NCBI RefSeq assembly: GCF_030687535.1
Contig: NZ_CP117437.1
Coordinates: 3,493,501-3,557,500, forward strand
From: Pseudomonas sp. FP2335
GTDB lineage: Bacteria; Pseudomonadota; Gammaproteobacteria; Pseudomonadales; Pseudomonadaceae
Direction of reading: 5' to 3'
Length of the DNA: 64,000 nt
A program made the position numbers and the translations under genes. Positions within the stretch are counted from its first letter, which is position 1. Each line of letters starts with the position of its first letter. Below the pieces are notes generated by a model. That model made no database searches. It saw only the letters and a program-made list of their open reading frames with translations, and was not told the DNA's origin. Below, one piece after another: positions 26,467 through 34,561 of this stretch.

Positions 26467-26527
26467 GACCCAGGTGCCCGGATTCGGGGCGGCTTCGCCA
26501 CCCGGCGCGGGGCAAGCCCGCTCACTA
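26467..26527. repeat. Single arm of the long palindrome family
   Basis: The stretch with GGGGCGGCTTCGCCACCC and CAAGCCCGCTCACTAC equals the right arm of the palindrome at 38435-38563, with small differences. The left arm is absent. It follows directly on the tandem array. Confidence 0.75.
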
Positions 26528-26678
26528 CAAAAACGCTGTCGCTGCACGGACAGTCATACACCTGCGCTACGCTCGTAAACCAAGGGCAGCAAATTCCGCC
26601 CACTAACCTTCCGATTCGCCCCAAGTGCGGGCACAATGCGTGTCCTTTTTTGGCAGGCACCGCCGCAGGCTCTCAAAA

Positions 26679-27776
26679 ATGATCAAAACGCCGTACTACC
26701 TCATCGATAAACAGAAGCTTCTGGTCAACATGCAGAAGATTGCTTACGTGCGCGAGCAGTCCGGCGCCAAGGCCCTGTTGGCGCTCAAGTGCTTCGCCAC
26801 CTGGTCGGTGTTCGACCTGATGCAGCAATACATGGACGGCACTACGTCGTCGTCGCTGTACGAGCTCAAGCTCGGCCGCCAGAAGTTCGAAGGCGAAGCG
26901 CACGCCTACAGCGTGGCCTGGGCTGACGATGAAATTGAAGAGATGCTGGATAACTGCGACAAGATCATCTTCAACTCCATCAGCCAGTTGCAGCGCTTTG
27001 CCGAACGTTCCGCAGGCAAGACCCGCGGCCTGCGCGTGAACCCCCAGGTCAGCAGCTCCGACTACCTGCTGGCCGACCCGGCGCGTCCGTTCAGCCGCCT
27101 GGGCGAATGGGACCCGGTGAAGATCGAAGGCGCGATCGAGCAGATCTCCGGCTTCATGTTCCACAACAACTGCGAGAACGGCGACTTCAGCCTATTCGAC
27201 AAAATGCTCGGCACCATCGAAGAACGCTTCGGCGCGCTGCTGCACAAAGTCGAGTGGGTCAGCCTCGGCGGCGGCATCCATTTCACCGGCGACGACTATG
27301 ACGTGGACGCGTTCTGCGCCCGCTTGAAAGCGTTCTCCGCCAAGTACGGCGTGCAGGTCTACCTGGAACCCGGCGAAGCGGCGATCACCAACAGCGCCTC
27401 CCTGGAAGTCACCGTGCTCGACACCCTCTACAACGGCAAGAACCTCGCCGTGGTAGACAGCTCCATCGAAGCCCACCTGCTGGACCTGCTGATCTATCGC
27501 CTCAACGCCAAGCTGGCGCCGAGCGATGGCGAACACACCGTGATGGTGTGCGGCAAATCCTGCCTGGCCGGGGACATCTTCGGCGAGTATCAATTTGATC
27601 GTCCGCTGGCCATCGGCGATCGGCTGTCGTTCATCGACACCGCGGGCTACACCATGGTCAAGAAAAATTGGTTCAACGGCCTGAAAATGCCGTCCATCGT
27701 AGTGAAACAACTCGACGGTACAGTCGAGGTGGTTCGTGAATTTGGTTACGACGACTACCTGTCCAGCCTTTCGTAA
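26679..27776 (+). CDS. nspC: Carboxynorspermidine/carboxyspermidine decarboxylase
   Basis: PLP enzyme that decarboxylates carboxynorspermidine or carboxyspermidine in the alternative polyamine pathway. The 365 residues begin MIKTPYYLIDKQKLLVNM and place the PLP lysine in ALLALKCFATWSVFDL (Lys37). The GGGIHFTGDDYD glycine loop, the YLEPGEAA motif and CGKSCLAGDIFGEY with the catalytic cysteine match NspC of the alanine-racemase-fold decarboxylases. ATG 26679 opens the family sequence; the frame upstream to 26625 does not. The synthase partner gene follows 28 bp later, so both steps of the pathway are encoded together. Confidence 0.92.
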   Translation: MIKTPYYLIDKQKLLVNMQKIAYVREQSGAKALLALKCFATWSVFDLMQQYMDGTTSSSLYELKLGRQKFEGEAHAYSVAWADDEIEEMLDNCDKIIFNSISQLQRFAERSAGKTRGLRVNPQVSSSDYLLADPARPFSRLGEWDPVKIEGAIEQISGFMFHNNCENGDFSLFDKMLGTIEERFGALLHKVEWVSLGGGIHFTGDDYDVDAFCARLKAFSAKYGVQVYLEPGEAAITNSASLEVTVLDTLYNGKNLAVVDSSIEAHLLDLLIYRLNAKLAPSDGEHTVMVCGKSCLAGDIFGEYQFDRPLAIGDRLSFIDTAGYTMVKKNWFNGLKMPSIVVKQLDGTVEVVREFGYDDYLSSLS

Positions 27777-27804
27777 GCTGGCGGATATAGGAGAAAGAAA
27801 GCAA

Positions 27805-29049
27805 TTGAAAAAGAACGTTCTTATCATTGGTGCAGGAGGTGTCGCCAAGGTGGTGGCCCACAAGTGCGCGCAGCACAACGACGAACTCGGTCGTATTGCT
27901 ATCGCGTCGCGCAACATCTCCAAATGCCAGGCCATCATCGACAGCGTCAAGGCCAAGGGTAGCCTCAAAGTACCCGCCGAAATCAAAGCCTTCGCGCTGA
28001 ACGCCCTGGACGTGGAAGCGACCAAGGCCCTGATCCGCGAGACCGAATCGCAGATCGTCATCAACGTCGGTTCCTCGTTCCTCAACATGTCGGTCCTGCG
28101 GGCCTGCATCGACACGGGCGTGGCTTACCTCGACACCGCCATCCACGAAGAGCCGGGCAAGGTCTGCGAGACCCCGCCGTGGTACGGCAACTACGAATGG
28201 AACCACCTGGAAGAGTGCAAACAGAAGAACATCACCGCCATCCTTGGCGTGGGCTTCGACCCGGGTGTCGTCAACGCGTATGCCGCGCTGGCGCAGCAAC
28301 AGCATTTCGACCGCATTGATTCGATCGACATTCTCGACGTCAATGCCGGCTCCCATGGCAAATACTTCGCCACCAATTTCGACCCGGAAATCAACTTCCG
28401 CGAATTCACCGGACAGGTGTGGAGCTGGCAGAACAGCCAGTGGACCAGCAACACCATGTTCGAAGTCAAACGCACCGATGACCTGCCGGTTGTCGGTTCG
28501 CAGAACCTGTACCTGACCGGCCACGATGAAGTGCACTCGCTGTCGAAAAACCTCGACGTGCCCAACGTGCGTTTCTGGATGAGCTTCGGCGAACACTACA
28601 TCAACGTGTTTACCGTGCTGAACAAGCTCGGCCTGCTCTCCGAAAAACCGGTCACCACCGCCGAAGGCCTGGAAGTCGTGCCGTTGAAACTGGTCAAGGC
28701 CGTACTGCCCGACCCGTCTTCGCTGGCGCCCGGCTACACCGGCAAGACCTGCATCGGCGACCTGGTCAAGGGCACCAAGGATGGCAAGGCACGCGAAGTG
28801 TTCATCTACAACGTAGCCGATCACGAAGAAGCGTTTGCCGAGACCGACAGCCAGGGCATCTCCTACACCGCAGGCGTTCCGCCGGTGGCCGCAGCGCTGC
28901 TGGTAGCCCGTGGCGAGTGGGACGTGCAACGCATGGCCAACGTTGAAGAACTGCCGGCCGAGCCGTTCCTGAAAGCGCTGGATGTGATGGGCCTGCCGAC
29001 CCGGATCAAGGACGAGCACGGGGATCGTGCATGGGATGCGATTGCCTGA
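27805..29049 (+). CDS. Carboxynorspermidine/carboxyspermidine dehydrogenase (saccharopine-dehydrogenase family)
   Basis: NADPH-dependent enzyme that condenses aspartate semialdehyde with a diamine to form carboxynorspermidine or carboxyspermidine. The 414 residues begin at TTG 27805 with AGGAG about 11 bp upstream; KKNVLIIGAGGVAKVVAHKC is the Rossmann nucleotide site. Family blocks include IVINVGSSFLNMSVLRACIDTGVAYLDT, ILGVGFDPGVVNAYAA and SYTAGVPPVAAALLVARGEW. It forms a two-gene operon with nspC and is closed by the terminator at 29070-29099. Which diamine is used cannot be told from sequence. Confidence 0.9.
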   Translation: MKKNVLIIGAGGVAKVVAHKCAQHNDELGRIAIASRNISKCQAIIDSVKAKGSLKVPAEIKAFALNALDVEATKALIRETESQIVINVGSSFLNMSVLRACIDTGVAYLDTAIHEEPGKVCETPPWYGNYEWNHLEECKQKNITAILGVGFDPGVVNAYAALAQQQHFDRIDSIDILDVNAGSHGKYFATNFDPEINFREFTGQVWSWQNSQWTSNTMFEVKRTDDLPVVGSQNLYLTGHDEVHSLSKNLDVPNVRFWMSFGEHYINVFTVLNKLGLLSEKPVTTAEGLEVVPLKLVKAVLPDPSSLAPGYTGKTCIGDLVKGTKDGKAREVFIYNVADHEEAFAETDSQGISYTAGVPPVAAALLVARGEWDVQRMANVEELPAEPFLKALDVMGLPTRIKDEHGDRAWDAIA

Positions 29050-29069
29050 CAGGCGATAGCGGACCGAAC

Positions 29070-29099
29070 AAAAAATGCGCCTTCAGGGGCGCATTTTTT
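29070..29099 (+). terminator. Rho-independent terminator
   Basis: A perfect 12-bp stem, AAAAAATGCGCC and GGCGCATTTTTT, with a 6-base loop and a T-run, 20 bp after the dehydrogenase stop. Confidence 0.9.
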
Positions 29100-29204
29100 G
29101 TTTGGGGAAAACACAGCCCTCATGACTAATCAGATCAAATGTGGGAGCTGGCAGTGCCTGGGCGATCTTCAGCCGAACACTCACTATCCAGCAACACCGA
29201 TCCA

Positions 29205-29297
29205 CTGTGGGAGCGGGCTTGCCCGCGAATGCGGTGGGTCAGTTAAAGGTAGGCTGGCTGACACACTGTCATCGCAGGCAAGCCAGCTCCCCCATTT
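29205..29297. repeat. REP pair (inverted), mixed type
   Basis: A TGTGGGAGCGGGCTTGCCCGCGAA arm faces an opposite GCAGGCAAGCCAGCTCC arm, two REP subtypes in one pair. A lone arm (TGTGGGAGCTGGCA) lies at about 29141. The 434-bp gap 29050-29483 holds the terminator, these REPs and the promoter of the lspA copy; I see no gene in it. Confidence 0.75.
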
Positions 29298-29483
29298 AAA
29301 TATCAGGGCCTGTTATTCCAGGTTACGAGCTGAATGGCTCAGCGCTCTCGAGCACTGCAACAACGCCCGCTCACGACACAACGCGTTTGCAAGAGAGATC
29401 CGTGCGGGCAGGACATAGACGCCACAAAGCGCCTGGGCTATCTTCTGGCGCCCTCTCACAGACCCGGAACAGGAAGTTACCGC

Positions 29484-29987
29484 TTGAGCACGTCATCCCT
29501 ACTGCGCGGCCGCACCTTCGCCCTCCTCGCGGGCATCGCCTTTATTGCCGTGGACCAACTGGTCAAACTGCTGGCCCTGGTGTCGCTGCAAACCCAGAGT
29601 TTCAAATTCGGCTCCAACCCGGTCAATCTGGCGCTGGAACTGAGCCTGAATCCAGGCGCGTTCCTGAGCCTGGGCGCGGCGCTGCCGCCTCAGGTCAAAC
29701 AACTGATCTTTATCGTCGGCGTGGCAATCGTGGTGGCCTGGGCGATGGGCTGGTCCTTGTCCAACTGGAGCCAACCGTTGCGCAAGGTCTTGCCGCTCTA
29801 CGCCATTGCCCTGGGCGGTATCGCCAACCTGATCGACCGCGTCTTCCGTGACGGCCACGTGGTCGACTACATGGTGCTGAATGTGGGACCGACGCATACC
29901 GGCGTGTTCAACCTCGCCGACATCGCGATCACCGTCGGGGCGTTGTTCTTGATGCTGGATCTGTTTATGAAGCCGCGCAAAGCCTAA
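29484..29987 (+). CDS. lspA: Signal peptidase II (LspA paralogue)
   Basis: Aspartyl protease of the inner membrane that removes signal peptides from prolipoproteins. The 167 residues have four membrane helices. LspA motifs are all present: AVDQLVKLL near residue 22, SLNPGAFLSLG near 54-64, GGIANLIDRVF with catalytic Asp118, and VFNLADIAI with catalytic Asp146. TTG 29484 is chosen because AGGAAG lies about 7 bp upstream and the frame before it is not LspA-like. It is isolated, away from the usual ileS/ispH neighbourhood of the housekeeping lspA, so I call it a second copy. Confidence 0.88.
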   Translation: MSTSSLLRGRTFALLAGIAFIAVDQLVKLLALVSLQTQSFKFGSNPVNLALELSLNPGAFLSLGAALPPQVKQLIFIVGVAIVVAWAMGWSLSNWSQPLRKVLPLYAIALGGIANLIDRVFRDGHVVDYMVLNVGPTHTGVFNLADIAITVGALFLMLDLFMKPRKA

Positions 29988-29994
29988 GCTTCAA

Positions 29995-30024
29995 GGGGAT
30001 TTACGGCAGTGACCGAAAATCCCC
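29995..30024. terminator. Probable bidirectional terminator
   Basis: GGGGATTT and AAAATCCCC pair around an inner ACGG/CCG stem in the 43-bp gap between the convergent lspA and glsA genes. The A/T flanks would allow termination from either side, though T-runs are short. Confidence 0.55.
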
Positions 30025-30030
30025 GAACTG

Positions 30031-30939
30031 TCAGAACACCGACCAGCCAATCCGCTCGCTCAACAACTCCAACGCCTTGATCCCCGCCAGCGAATTCCCC
30101 GCCGCGTTCAACTCCGGCGACCACACGCACACCGTAAACTGCCCAGGCACCACCGCAACGATCCCGCCGCCTACGCCGCTCTTGCCGGGCAAGCCTACGC
30201 GATAGGCAAAGTTGCCCGCCTCGTCATACAGCCCGCTGGTGGCCATGATCGAGTTGACCTGCTTGGTCTGGCGCGCGGTGAGGATCTGTTCGCCGCTGTG
30301 GGCGCTCACGCCTTCGTTGGCCAGGAAGCTGAACGCCTTGGCCAGATCCAGGCAACTCATTTGCAGCGCGCAATAGTTGAAGTAGCTGTGCAGCACTGCG
30401 TCCACATCGTTGTGGAAGTTGCCGAACGATTTCATCAGATAGGCCATGGCCGCATTGCGTGCGCCGTGCTGGGCTTCCGATTCGGCGACAGTGCTGTTGA
30501 CCAGGATCTGCGGGTTGCCCGACAGCCGCCGGACAAAATCGCGCATCGACAGGATCGGCACCGCGAAGCGCGACTGGTTGATGTCGCAGATCACCAACGC
30601 ACCAGCGTTGATAAAGGGATTGCGCGGCCGACCACGTTCGAATTCCAGCTGCACCAGCGAGTTGAACGGCTGCCCCGATGGCTCGTGGCCCAGGCGCTCC
30701 CAGATGGTTTCGCCACCATGGTCGATGGCCTGCACCAGGCTGAATACCTTGGAAATACTCTGCACCGAAAACAGTGTTTCAGCGTCACCTGCACAGTAGG
30801 CCGTACCGTCGTTACCGTACACGGCGATCCCCAATTGATTGGCCGGCACGTCGGCCAGCGCGGGGATATAGTCGGCGACTTTACCGAGGCCGATCAGTGG
30901 GCGCACTTCGTCGAGAATCGACGAAAGCATCACCTGCAT
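30031..30939 (-). CDS. glsA: Glutaminase
   Basis: Hydrolyses glutamine to glutamate and ammonia; serine-dependent beta-lactamase-like fold, cytoplasmic. The 302-residue length is standard. The catalytic SxxK lies in [10 protein letters not shown] (Ser61, Lys64); substrate motifs [21 protein letters not shown] and [13 protein letters not shown] are present, and [20 protein letters not shown] is the family glycine loop. ATG 30939 fits the usual family start and has AGGA about 9 bp upstream; an ATG five codons earlier is possible. Single gene. Confidence 0.95.
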   Translation of the reverse strand: MQVMLSSILDEVRPLIGLGKVADYIPALADVPANQLGIAVYGNDGTAYCAGDAETLFSVQSISKVFSLVQAIDHGGETIWERLGHEPSGQPFNSLVQLEFERGRPRNPFINAGALVICDINQSRFAVPILSMRDFVRRLSGNPQILVNSTVAESEAQHGARNAAMAYLMKSFGNFHNDVDAVLHSYFNYCALQMSCLDLAKAFSFLANEGVSAHSGEQILTARQTKQVNSIMATSGLYDEAGNFAYRVGLPGKSGVGGGIVAVVPGQFTVCVWSPELNAAGNSLAGIKALELLSERIGWSVF

Positions 30940-31113
30940 GTCTTGTCCTGTCATCTGTCTTGGAATCATTGATAAGCGGGTCGCGGAGGATACTGCAATG
31001 CGCGCGCAAGCCCCACACAATCTCTACCACCTGCCCAAAGCTTGGGAGAAATGACCTGACCCGCCAAAAATGCAAAACACTGATACATGTCACAAAATAT
31101 GATTCAACATTTT

Positions 31114-31204
31114 AATAATTAGGTTAGAACCAAACGGCATTTTACAGCCCCGCCCCCTGCCCCTACTTTGGACGCGAACAACCGACCCCCTGCCCGGTGG
31201 AGGT
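31114..31204 (+). promoter_or_regulatory. Sulfur-unit promoter/leader element, copy A
   Basis: An AT-rich block AATAATTAGGTTAGAACC begins at 31114. ACCGACCCC begins at 31181 (67 bp on) and GGTGGAGG at 31196 (15 bp further). Copies B and C show the same blocks at nearly the same distances. TACTTT at about 31165 could be a -10, which would put the transcript start near ACCGACC. The ATG of the monooxygenase gene is at 31233. Confidence 0.65.
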
Positions 31205-31232
31205 GCCCTCCCGCACGATAGAAGGACAGACC

Positions 31233-32315
31233 ATGAGCATTGAATTCATCGGCTACATTGGCGGCCACCACGCTTCCGAGATCCACCCGCGCAGCGGCCC
31301 GACCCTGCAACCGGATTACGTCGAGACCGTGGCCCGCGCCCACGAAGAGGCCGGCTTCGACCGCGCCCTGGTGGCGTTCCACTCCAACAGCCCGGACAGC
31401 ACGCTGATTGCCTCCCACGCCGCCAGCGTCACAGAGAAACTGCAATTTCTCATCGCCCACCGCCCCGGCTTCGCCCAACCGACGTTGGCGGCACGCCAGT
31501 TCACCACCCTCGACGTGTTCAACGGCGGGCGCACCGCCGTGCACATCATCACCGGCGGTGACGACCGCGAACTGCGCGCCGATGGCAGCCATATCGGCAA
31601 GGACGAACGTTACGCACGCACCGACGAATACCTGAGCGTGGTGCGCCAGGAATGGACCAGCGAGCAGCCGTTTGATTTCGCAGGCACCTACTACCAGGTC
31701 GAAGGCGCGCACTCCACGGTGAAGTCGCCGCAACAGCCGCATATCCCACTGTACTTCGGCGGCTCGTCCGCTGCCGCCATTGCCGTCGCCGGCAAACATG
31801 CCGACGTGTATGCGCTGTGGGGTGAAACCTACGAACAAGTGCGCGAGATCGTCACCCAGGTGCGCGCCGAAGCGGCCAAGCACGGGCGTACGATTCGCTT
31901 CAGCCTGTCGTTGCGACCGATCCTCGCCGAGACCGAAGAGCTTGCCTGGGAGAGGGCTGACAGCATCCTGCAACAGGCCACCGCACTGGCCGAGAAAAAT
32001 GGTTTTGTGCGCCGTGAACCGCCGAACGAAGGCTCGCGCCGCTTGCTGGCAGCAGCGGCGCAGGGATCGCGGCTGGATAAGCGCTTGTGGACCGGGATTG
32101 CCGGGCTGCTTGGCGCCCAAGGCAACTCCACTGCGCTGGTGGGCACCGCCGAGCAAGTCGCCGAAGCCTTGGTGGACTACTACGACCTGGGCATCACTAC
32201 GTTCCTGATTCGCGGGTTTGATCCACTGAACGATGCCATCGATTACGGCAAGCGCCTGATCCCCCTCACCCGCCAGTTGATTGCCGAGCGCGAGCAGGCC
32301 CAGCAAGTAGCATAA
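31233..32315 (+). CDS. SsuD-like FMNH2-dependent monooxygenase
   Basis: A 360-residue luciferase-like monooxygenase closest in layout to alkanesulfonate monooxygenase SsuD, which splits sulfonates to sulfite and aldehyde with reduced flavin. It opens SIEFIGYIGGHHASEIH and carries ARAHEEAGFDRALVAFHS, LIAHRPGFAQPTLAARQF, TAVHIITGGDDRELRADG and the arginine-rich SLRPILAETEE. SsuD is usually about 20 residues longer. ATG 31233 has GAAGGA 8 bp upstream. It is a single gene with no reductase (ssuE) beside it, behind leader copy A, and is probably induced when sulfate or cysteine is scarce. Confidence 0.85.
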   Translation: MSIEFIGYIGGHHASEIHPRSGPTLQPDYVETVARAHEEAGFDRALVAFHSNSPDSTLIASHAASVTEKLQFLIAHRPGFAQPTLAARQFTTLDVFNGGRTAVHIITGGDDRELRADGSHIGKDERYARTDEYLSVVRQEWTSEQPFDFAGTYYQVEGAHSTVKSPQQPHIPLYFGGSSAAAIAVAGKHADVYALWGETYEQVREIVTQVRAEAAKHGRTIRFSLSLRPILAETEELAWERADSILQQATALAEKNGFVRREPPNEGSRRLLAAAAQGSRLDKRLWTGIAGLLGAQGNSTALVGTAEQVAEALVDYYDLGITTFLIRGFDPLNDAIDYGKRLIPLTRQLIAEREQAQQVA

Positions 32316-32333
32316 GCAAGAACACTGCAAAAC

Positions 32334-32426
32334 AATGTGGGAGCTGGCTTGCCTGCGATGCAAACACCTCGGTTGTGCAGATGCACCGAGTTGATGCTAT
32401 CGCAGGCAAGCCAGCTCCCACATTTT
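32334..32426. repeat. REP pair (inverted)
   Basis: AATGTGGGAGCTGGCTTGCC and its inverted partner GCAAGCCAGCTCCCACATT bound a 50-bp spacer. It lies between the convergent monooxygenase and aldolase genes and may act as a transcript end. Confidence 0.88.
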
Positions 32427-32448
32427 TAGATCTGCTGCGTGCCGAGAA

Positions 32449-33243
32449 TCAGTTTTTGTAGTCGGTGTCGGTACGTTCCAACTGCCGCACCAGTGCATTC
32501 CAATGCCGCGCTACGCCCGGGCCTTCACCGCTGGCGTGCGCCTTGGCCTGCTGCTCGACTTTTTCCACCACCTCCTTGGGCGGAAAGATCAACTCCGCAT
32601 TCCCCGCCGCCTGTGCCGCGACCTGGATATTGCACGCACGCTCCAACTGCTGCAGCTGCTGGAACGCATGCTCAACGCTGATGCCGGCGGTCAACAAGCC
32701 GTGGTTGCGCAGGATCATCACGCTCTTGTCGCCCAGGTCCGCCACCAGTCGCTCGCGCTCGTCCAGGTCCAGGGCAATGCCTTCATACCCGTGATACGCC
32801 ACGCGGCCGGAGAAACCGATGGAGTGCTGGGAGATCGGCAGCAACCCGTCCTTCTGCGCCGACACGGCAATGCCGTCGCGGGTATGGGTGTGCAACACCG
32901 CTTGCAAGTCGTGGCGTGCGCCATGGATCGCGCTGTGGATCACGTAGCCGGCGTAGTTGATGCCCAGGCCGGTCGGGTCGTCGACAATAGTGCCGTCGAG
33001 GTCGACCTTGACCAGGTTGGAGGCGTTGATTTCATCGAACAACAGGCCAAAGGCGTTGATCAGGAAATGCTCGTCCGGGCCGGGGACACGGGCGGAGAAG
33101 TGGGTGTAAATGTGATCGGTCCACTTGTACAAGGCCGCCAGGCGGTAGGCGGCGGCCAGTTTGACGCGCACTTCCCATTCTTGTGGAGTGACACGCTGGC
33201 GGACATTGCTGGAAACGTTGGAAATCGAGGTGACGCTGCTCAT
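32449..33243 (-). CDS. Class II aldolase/adducin-family protein
   Basis: A 264-residue zinc-dependent class II aldolase-fold protein. The metal site is seen as AVLHTHTRDG (His-x-His) and the later ILRNHGLLTAG histidine; the catalytic acidic region lies in YKWTDHIYTHFSARVPG. Members act as fuculose-phosphate-type aldolases, ribulose-phosphate epimerases or decarboxylases; the substrate here is unknown. AGGAAG lies about 8 bp before the ATG. Its promoter region contains an AT-rich block like that of the sulfur units (33314-33337), and the LysR gene upstream runs in the same direction, so a place in organosulfur breakdown is plausible. Confidence 0.8.
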   Translation of the reverse strand: MSSVTSISNVSSNVRQRVTPQEWEVRVKLAAAYRLAALYKWTDHIYTHFSARVPGPDEHFLINAFGLLFDEINASNLVKVDLDGTIVDDPTGLGINYAGYVIHSAIHGARHDLQAVLHTHTRDGIAVSAQKDGLLPISQHSIGFSGRVAYHGYEGIALDLDERERLVADLGDKSVMILRNHGLLTAGISVEHAFQQLQQLERACNIQVAAQAAGNAELIFPPKEVVEKVEQQAKAHASGEGPGVARHWNALVRQLERTDTDYKN

Positions 33244-33313
33244 GGCAAAACTTCCTGGATGGCCTTAAGGACTTCCAGGCAAGCCTAGGGGATGGATAAA
33301 AATAATAAAAAGC

Positions 33314-33337
33314 ACATTTTAATCTAAGCTAATTATT
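33314..33337 (-). promoter_or_regulatory. Sulfur-unit-like AT-rich operator upstream of the aldolase
   Basis: On the minus strand AATAATTAGCTTAGATTA starts at 33337. It matches copy A (AATAATTAGGTTAGAACC) at 14 of 18 positions. The downstream ACCGACCCC/GGYGGAGG blocks are absent. It lies about 90 bp before the aldolase ATG. Confidence 0.4.
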
Positions 33338-33375
33338 ATTTTTTTTCATAAAAAATCAGGCAACAACACAGAACG

Positions 33376-33420
33376 AATGTGGGAGCAGGCCTGTGTGGGA
33401 GCGAGCAAGCCCGCTCCCAC
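33376..33420. repeat. Compact REP element
   Basis: AATGTGGGAGCAGGCCTG followed by a tight hairpin GTGGGAGCGAGCAAGCCCGCTCCCAC fragment (arms at about 33395-33404 and 33411-33420). It lies between the aldolase upstream region and the end of the LysR gene. Confidence 0.7.
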
Positions 33421-33441
33421 AATAAGCCGCTTTCACTGGGG

Positions 33442-34347
33442 TTATGCGGCGTCGCGGATCTTGTGCAGGGAAGCGGCGACCAACTTGCCAAACGCATCCA
33501 CCGGCCCCTGCAAGTTGCCCAGGAAGTGCGGATAGATCAGCCACAAATCCATCACCGGCTTGAAATCCTTGAGCGGCATCACCGCCAGTTGCTCGCGATG
33601 GACGCTACGCTCCAGCAGCGGCCGCGGCACCAAACCCAGGCCCAGACCATCCGCCACCAGGCCCAATTGCAGCTCGGTGCCAAAGGTTTCCAGGTTCACC
33701 CGCAACGCCAGCCCCTGGTCGGACAAGGTGCGCTGCAACCCGGCGCGAAAACCGCAGCCATCCGGGTTCAAGATCCAACCGTTCTGATACACATCCGCCA
33801 GCTTGCAGGGTTTCTTTGGCAGTTGCGCCTTGGCGCACACCACCACCAGCTCCATCTTGCCGATGGACTCGCCGACCACGTTGTCGGGGAAGATCTTGCC
33901 TGCCGGGAACAACGCCGCCGCCGCATCCAGCTCGCCGCGTTCGATCTTGCCGACCAGTTGGCTGCCCCAGCCGGTGGCAACCTGGGCGCGCAGGTCGGCG
34001 TATTCGGTGCGCAGGTGCTTGAGCGCATCCAGCAGCACCACGTCGCCGATGGTCTGCGGCACACCCAGGCGCAACAGGCCGGTGGGCGGTGCGTCGGTGG
34101 CGACCAGTTCCCGCAGCGCATCCATCTCGCGCAGGATCAGCCGGCACTGCTCATACACGCGGGTGCCGATCAGCGTTGGCTTGAGCGGCTTGGTATTACG
34201 GTCGAACAGTTCCACCCCCAGCGCTTGCTCGAAGTTCTGTACGCGACGGGTGATGGCGGGCTGGGTCAGTTGCAAGGATTCGGCGGCATGGCTGATGGAC
34301 TGGCAACGGATCACTTCGACAAAGGCGTCTATATCGTCAATTTTCAT
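33442..34347 (-). CDS. LysR-family transcriptional regulator
   Basis: A 301-residue LysR regulator: N-terminal winged helix-turn-helix (DDIDAFVEVIRCQSISHAAESLQLTQPAITRRVQNFEQALGVELFDR, residues about 3-50, cited in part) and a C-terminal two-lobed effector domain (LRLGVPQTIGDVVLLDAL, GSQLVGKIERGELDAAAALFPA). It is divergent from the dioxygenase operon with 214 bp between starts, the classic arrangement for a local regulator. The aldolase gene lies downstream on the same strand. The effector is probably a sulfur compound or O-acetylserine-like signal, inferred from context. Confidence 0.88.
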   Translation of the reverse strand: MKIDDIDAFVEVIRCQSISHAAESLQLTQPAITRRVQNFEQALGVELFDRNTKPLKPTLIGTRVYEQCRLILREMDALRELVATDAPPTGLLRLGVPQTIGDVVLLDALKHLRTEYADLRAQVATGWGSQLVGKIERGELDAAAALFPAGKIFPDNVVGESIGKMELVVVCAKAQLPKKPCKLADVYQNGWILNPDGCGFRAGLQRTLSDQGLALRVNLETFGTELQLGLVADGLGLGLVPRPLLERSVHREQLAVMPLKDFKPVMDLWLIYPHFLGNLQGPVDAFGKLVAASLHKIRDAA

Positions 34348-34484
34348 TTGGGCCGCACATAGAGATCAGTCATTAAGATGTGTGCGAAGCATAGTTGCAG
34401 GAACGCTATCTGGATAGTCCACGCTGTGATCGATAACGTCTAAGCCTAGTCAACCCAGTTCTAAATTACCTTCAGCTATAAGCT

Positions 34485-34561
34485 AATCATTAAAAAATAG
34501 CATATTAACTATAAACATTATGCTTAGATAACTTCTATCAACACCGACTGATGGAATTGCC
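34485..34561 (+). promoter_or_regulatory. Divergent promoter region of LysR and dioxygenase genes
   Basis: An AT-rich stretch with AATCATTA (34485), AGCATATTAACTATAAAC (about 34499) and TTATGCTTAGATAACTT (about 34518), the last sharing GCTTAGAT with the aldolase operator. ACCGACTGATGGA at 34543 looks like a shortened form of the leader blocks of copies A-C, but spacing differs. Read as a related, weaker version of the sulfur-unit control region. Confidence 0.4.

Noticed and set aside
25859..26682. Several overlapping open frames of 74-197 codons on the plus strand and two on the minus strand
   Set aside because: They run through the 145-bp tandem repeats, whose length is not a multiple of three, so all phases stay open by chance. 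No ribosome sites or families.
34543..34555. ACCGACTGATGGA before the dioxygenase as a fourth copy of the sulfur leader
   Set aside because: Only the ACCGAC half matches, GGYGGAGG is missing and the distance to an AT-rich block differs by about 9 bp. Listed as a related region, not as a copy.
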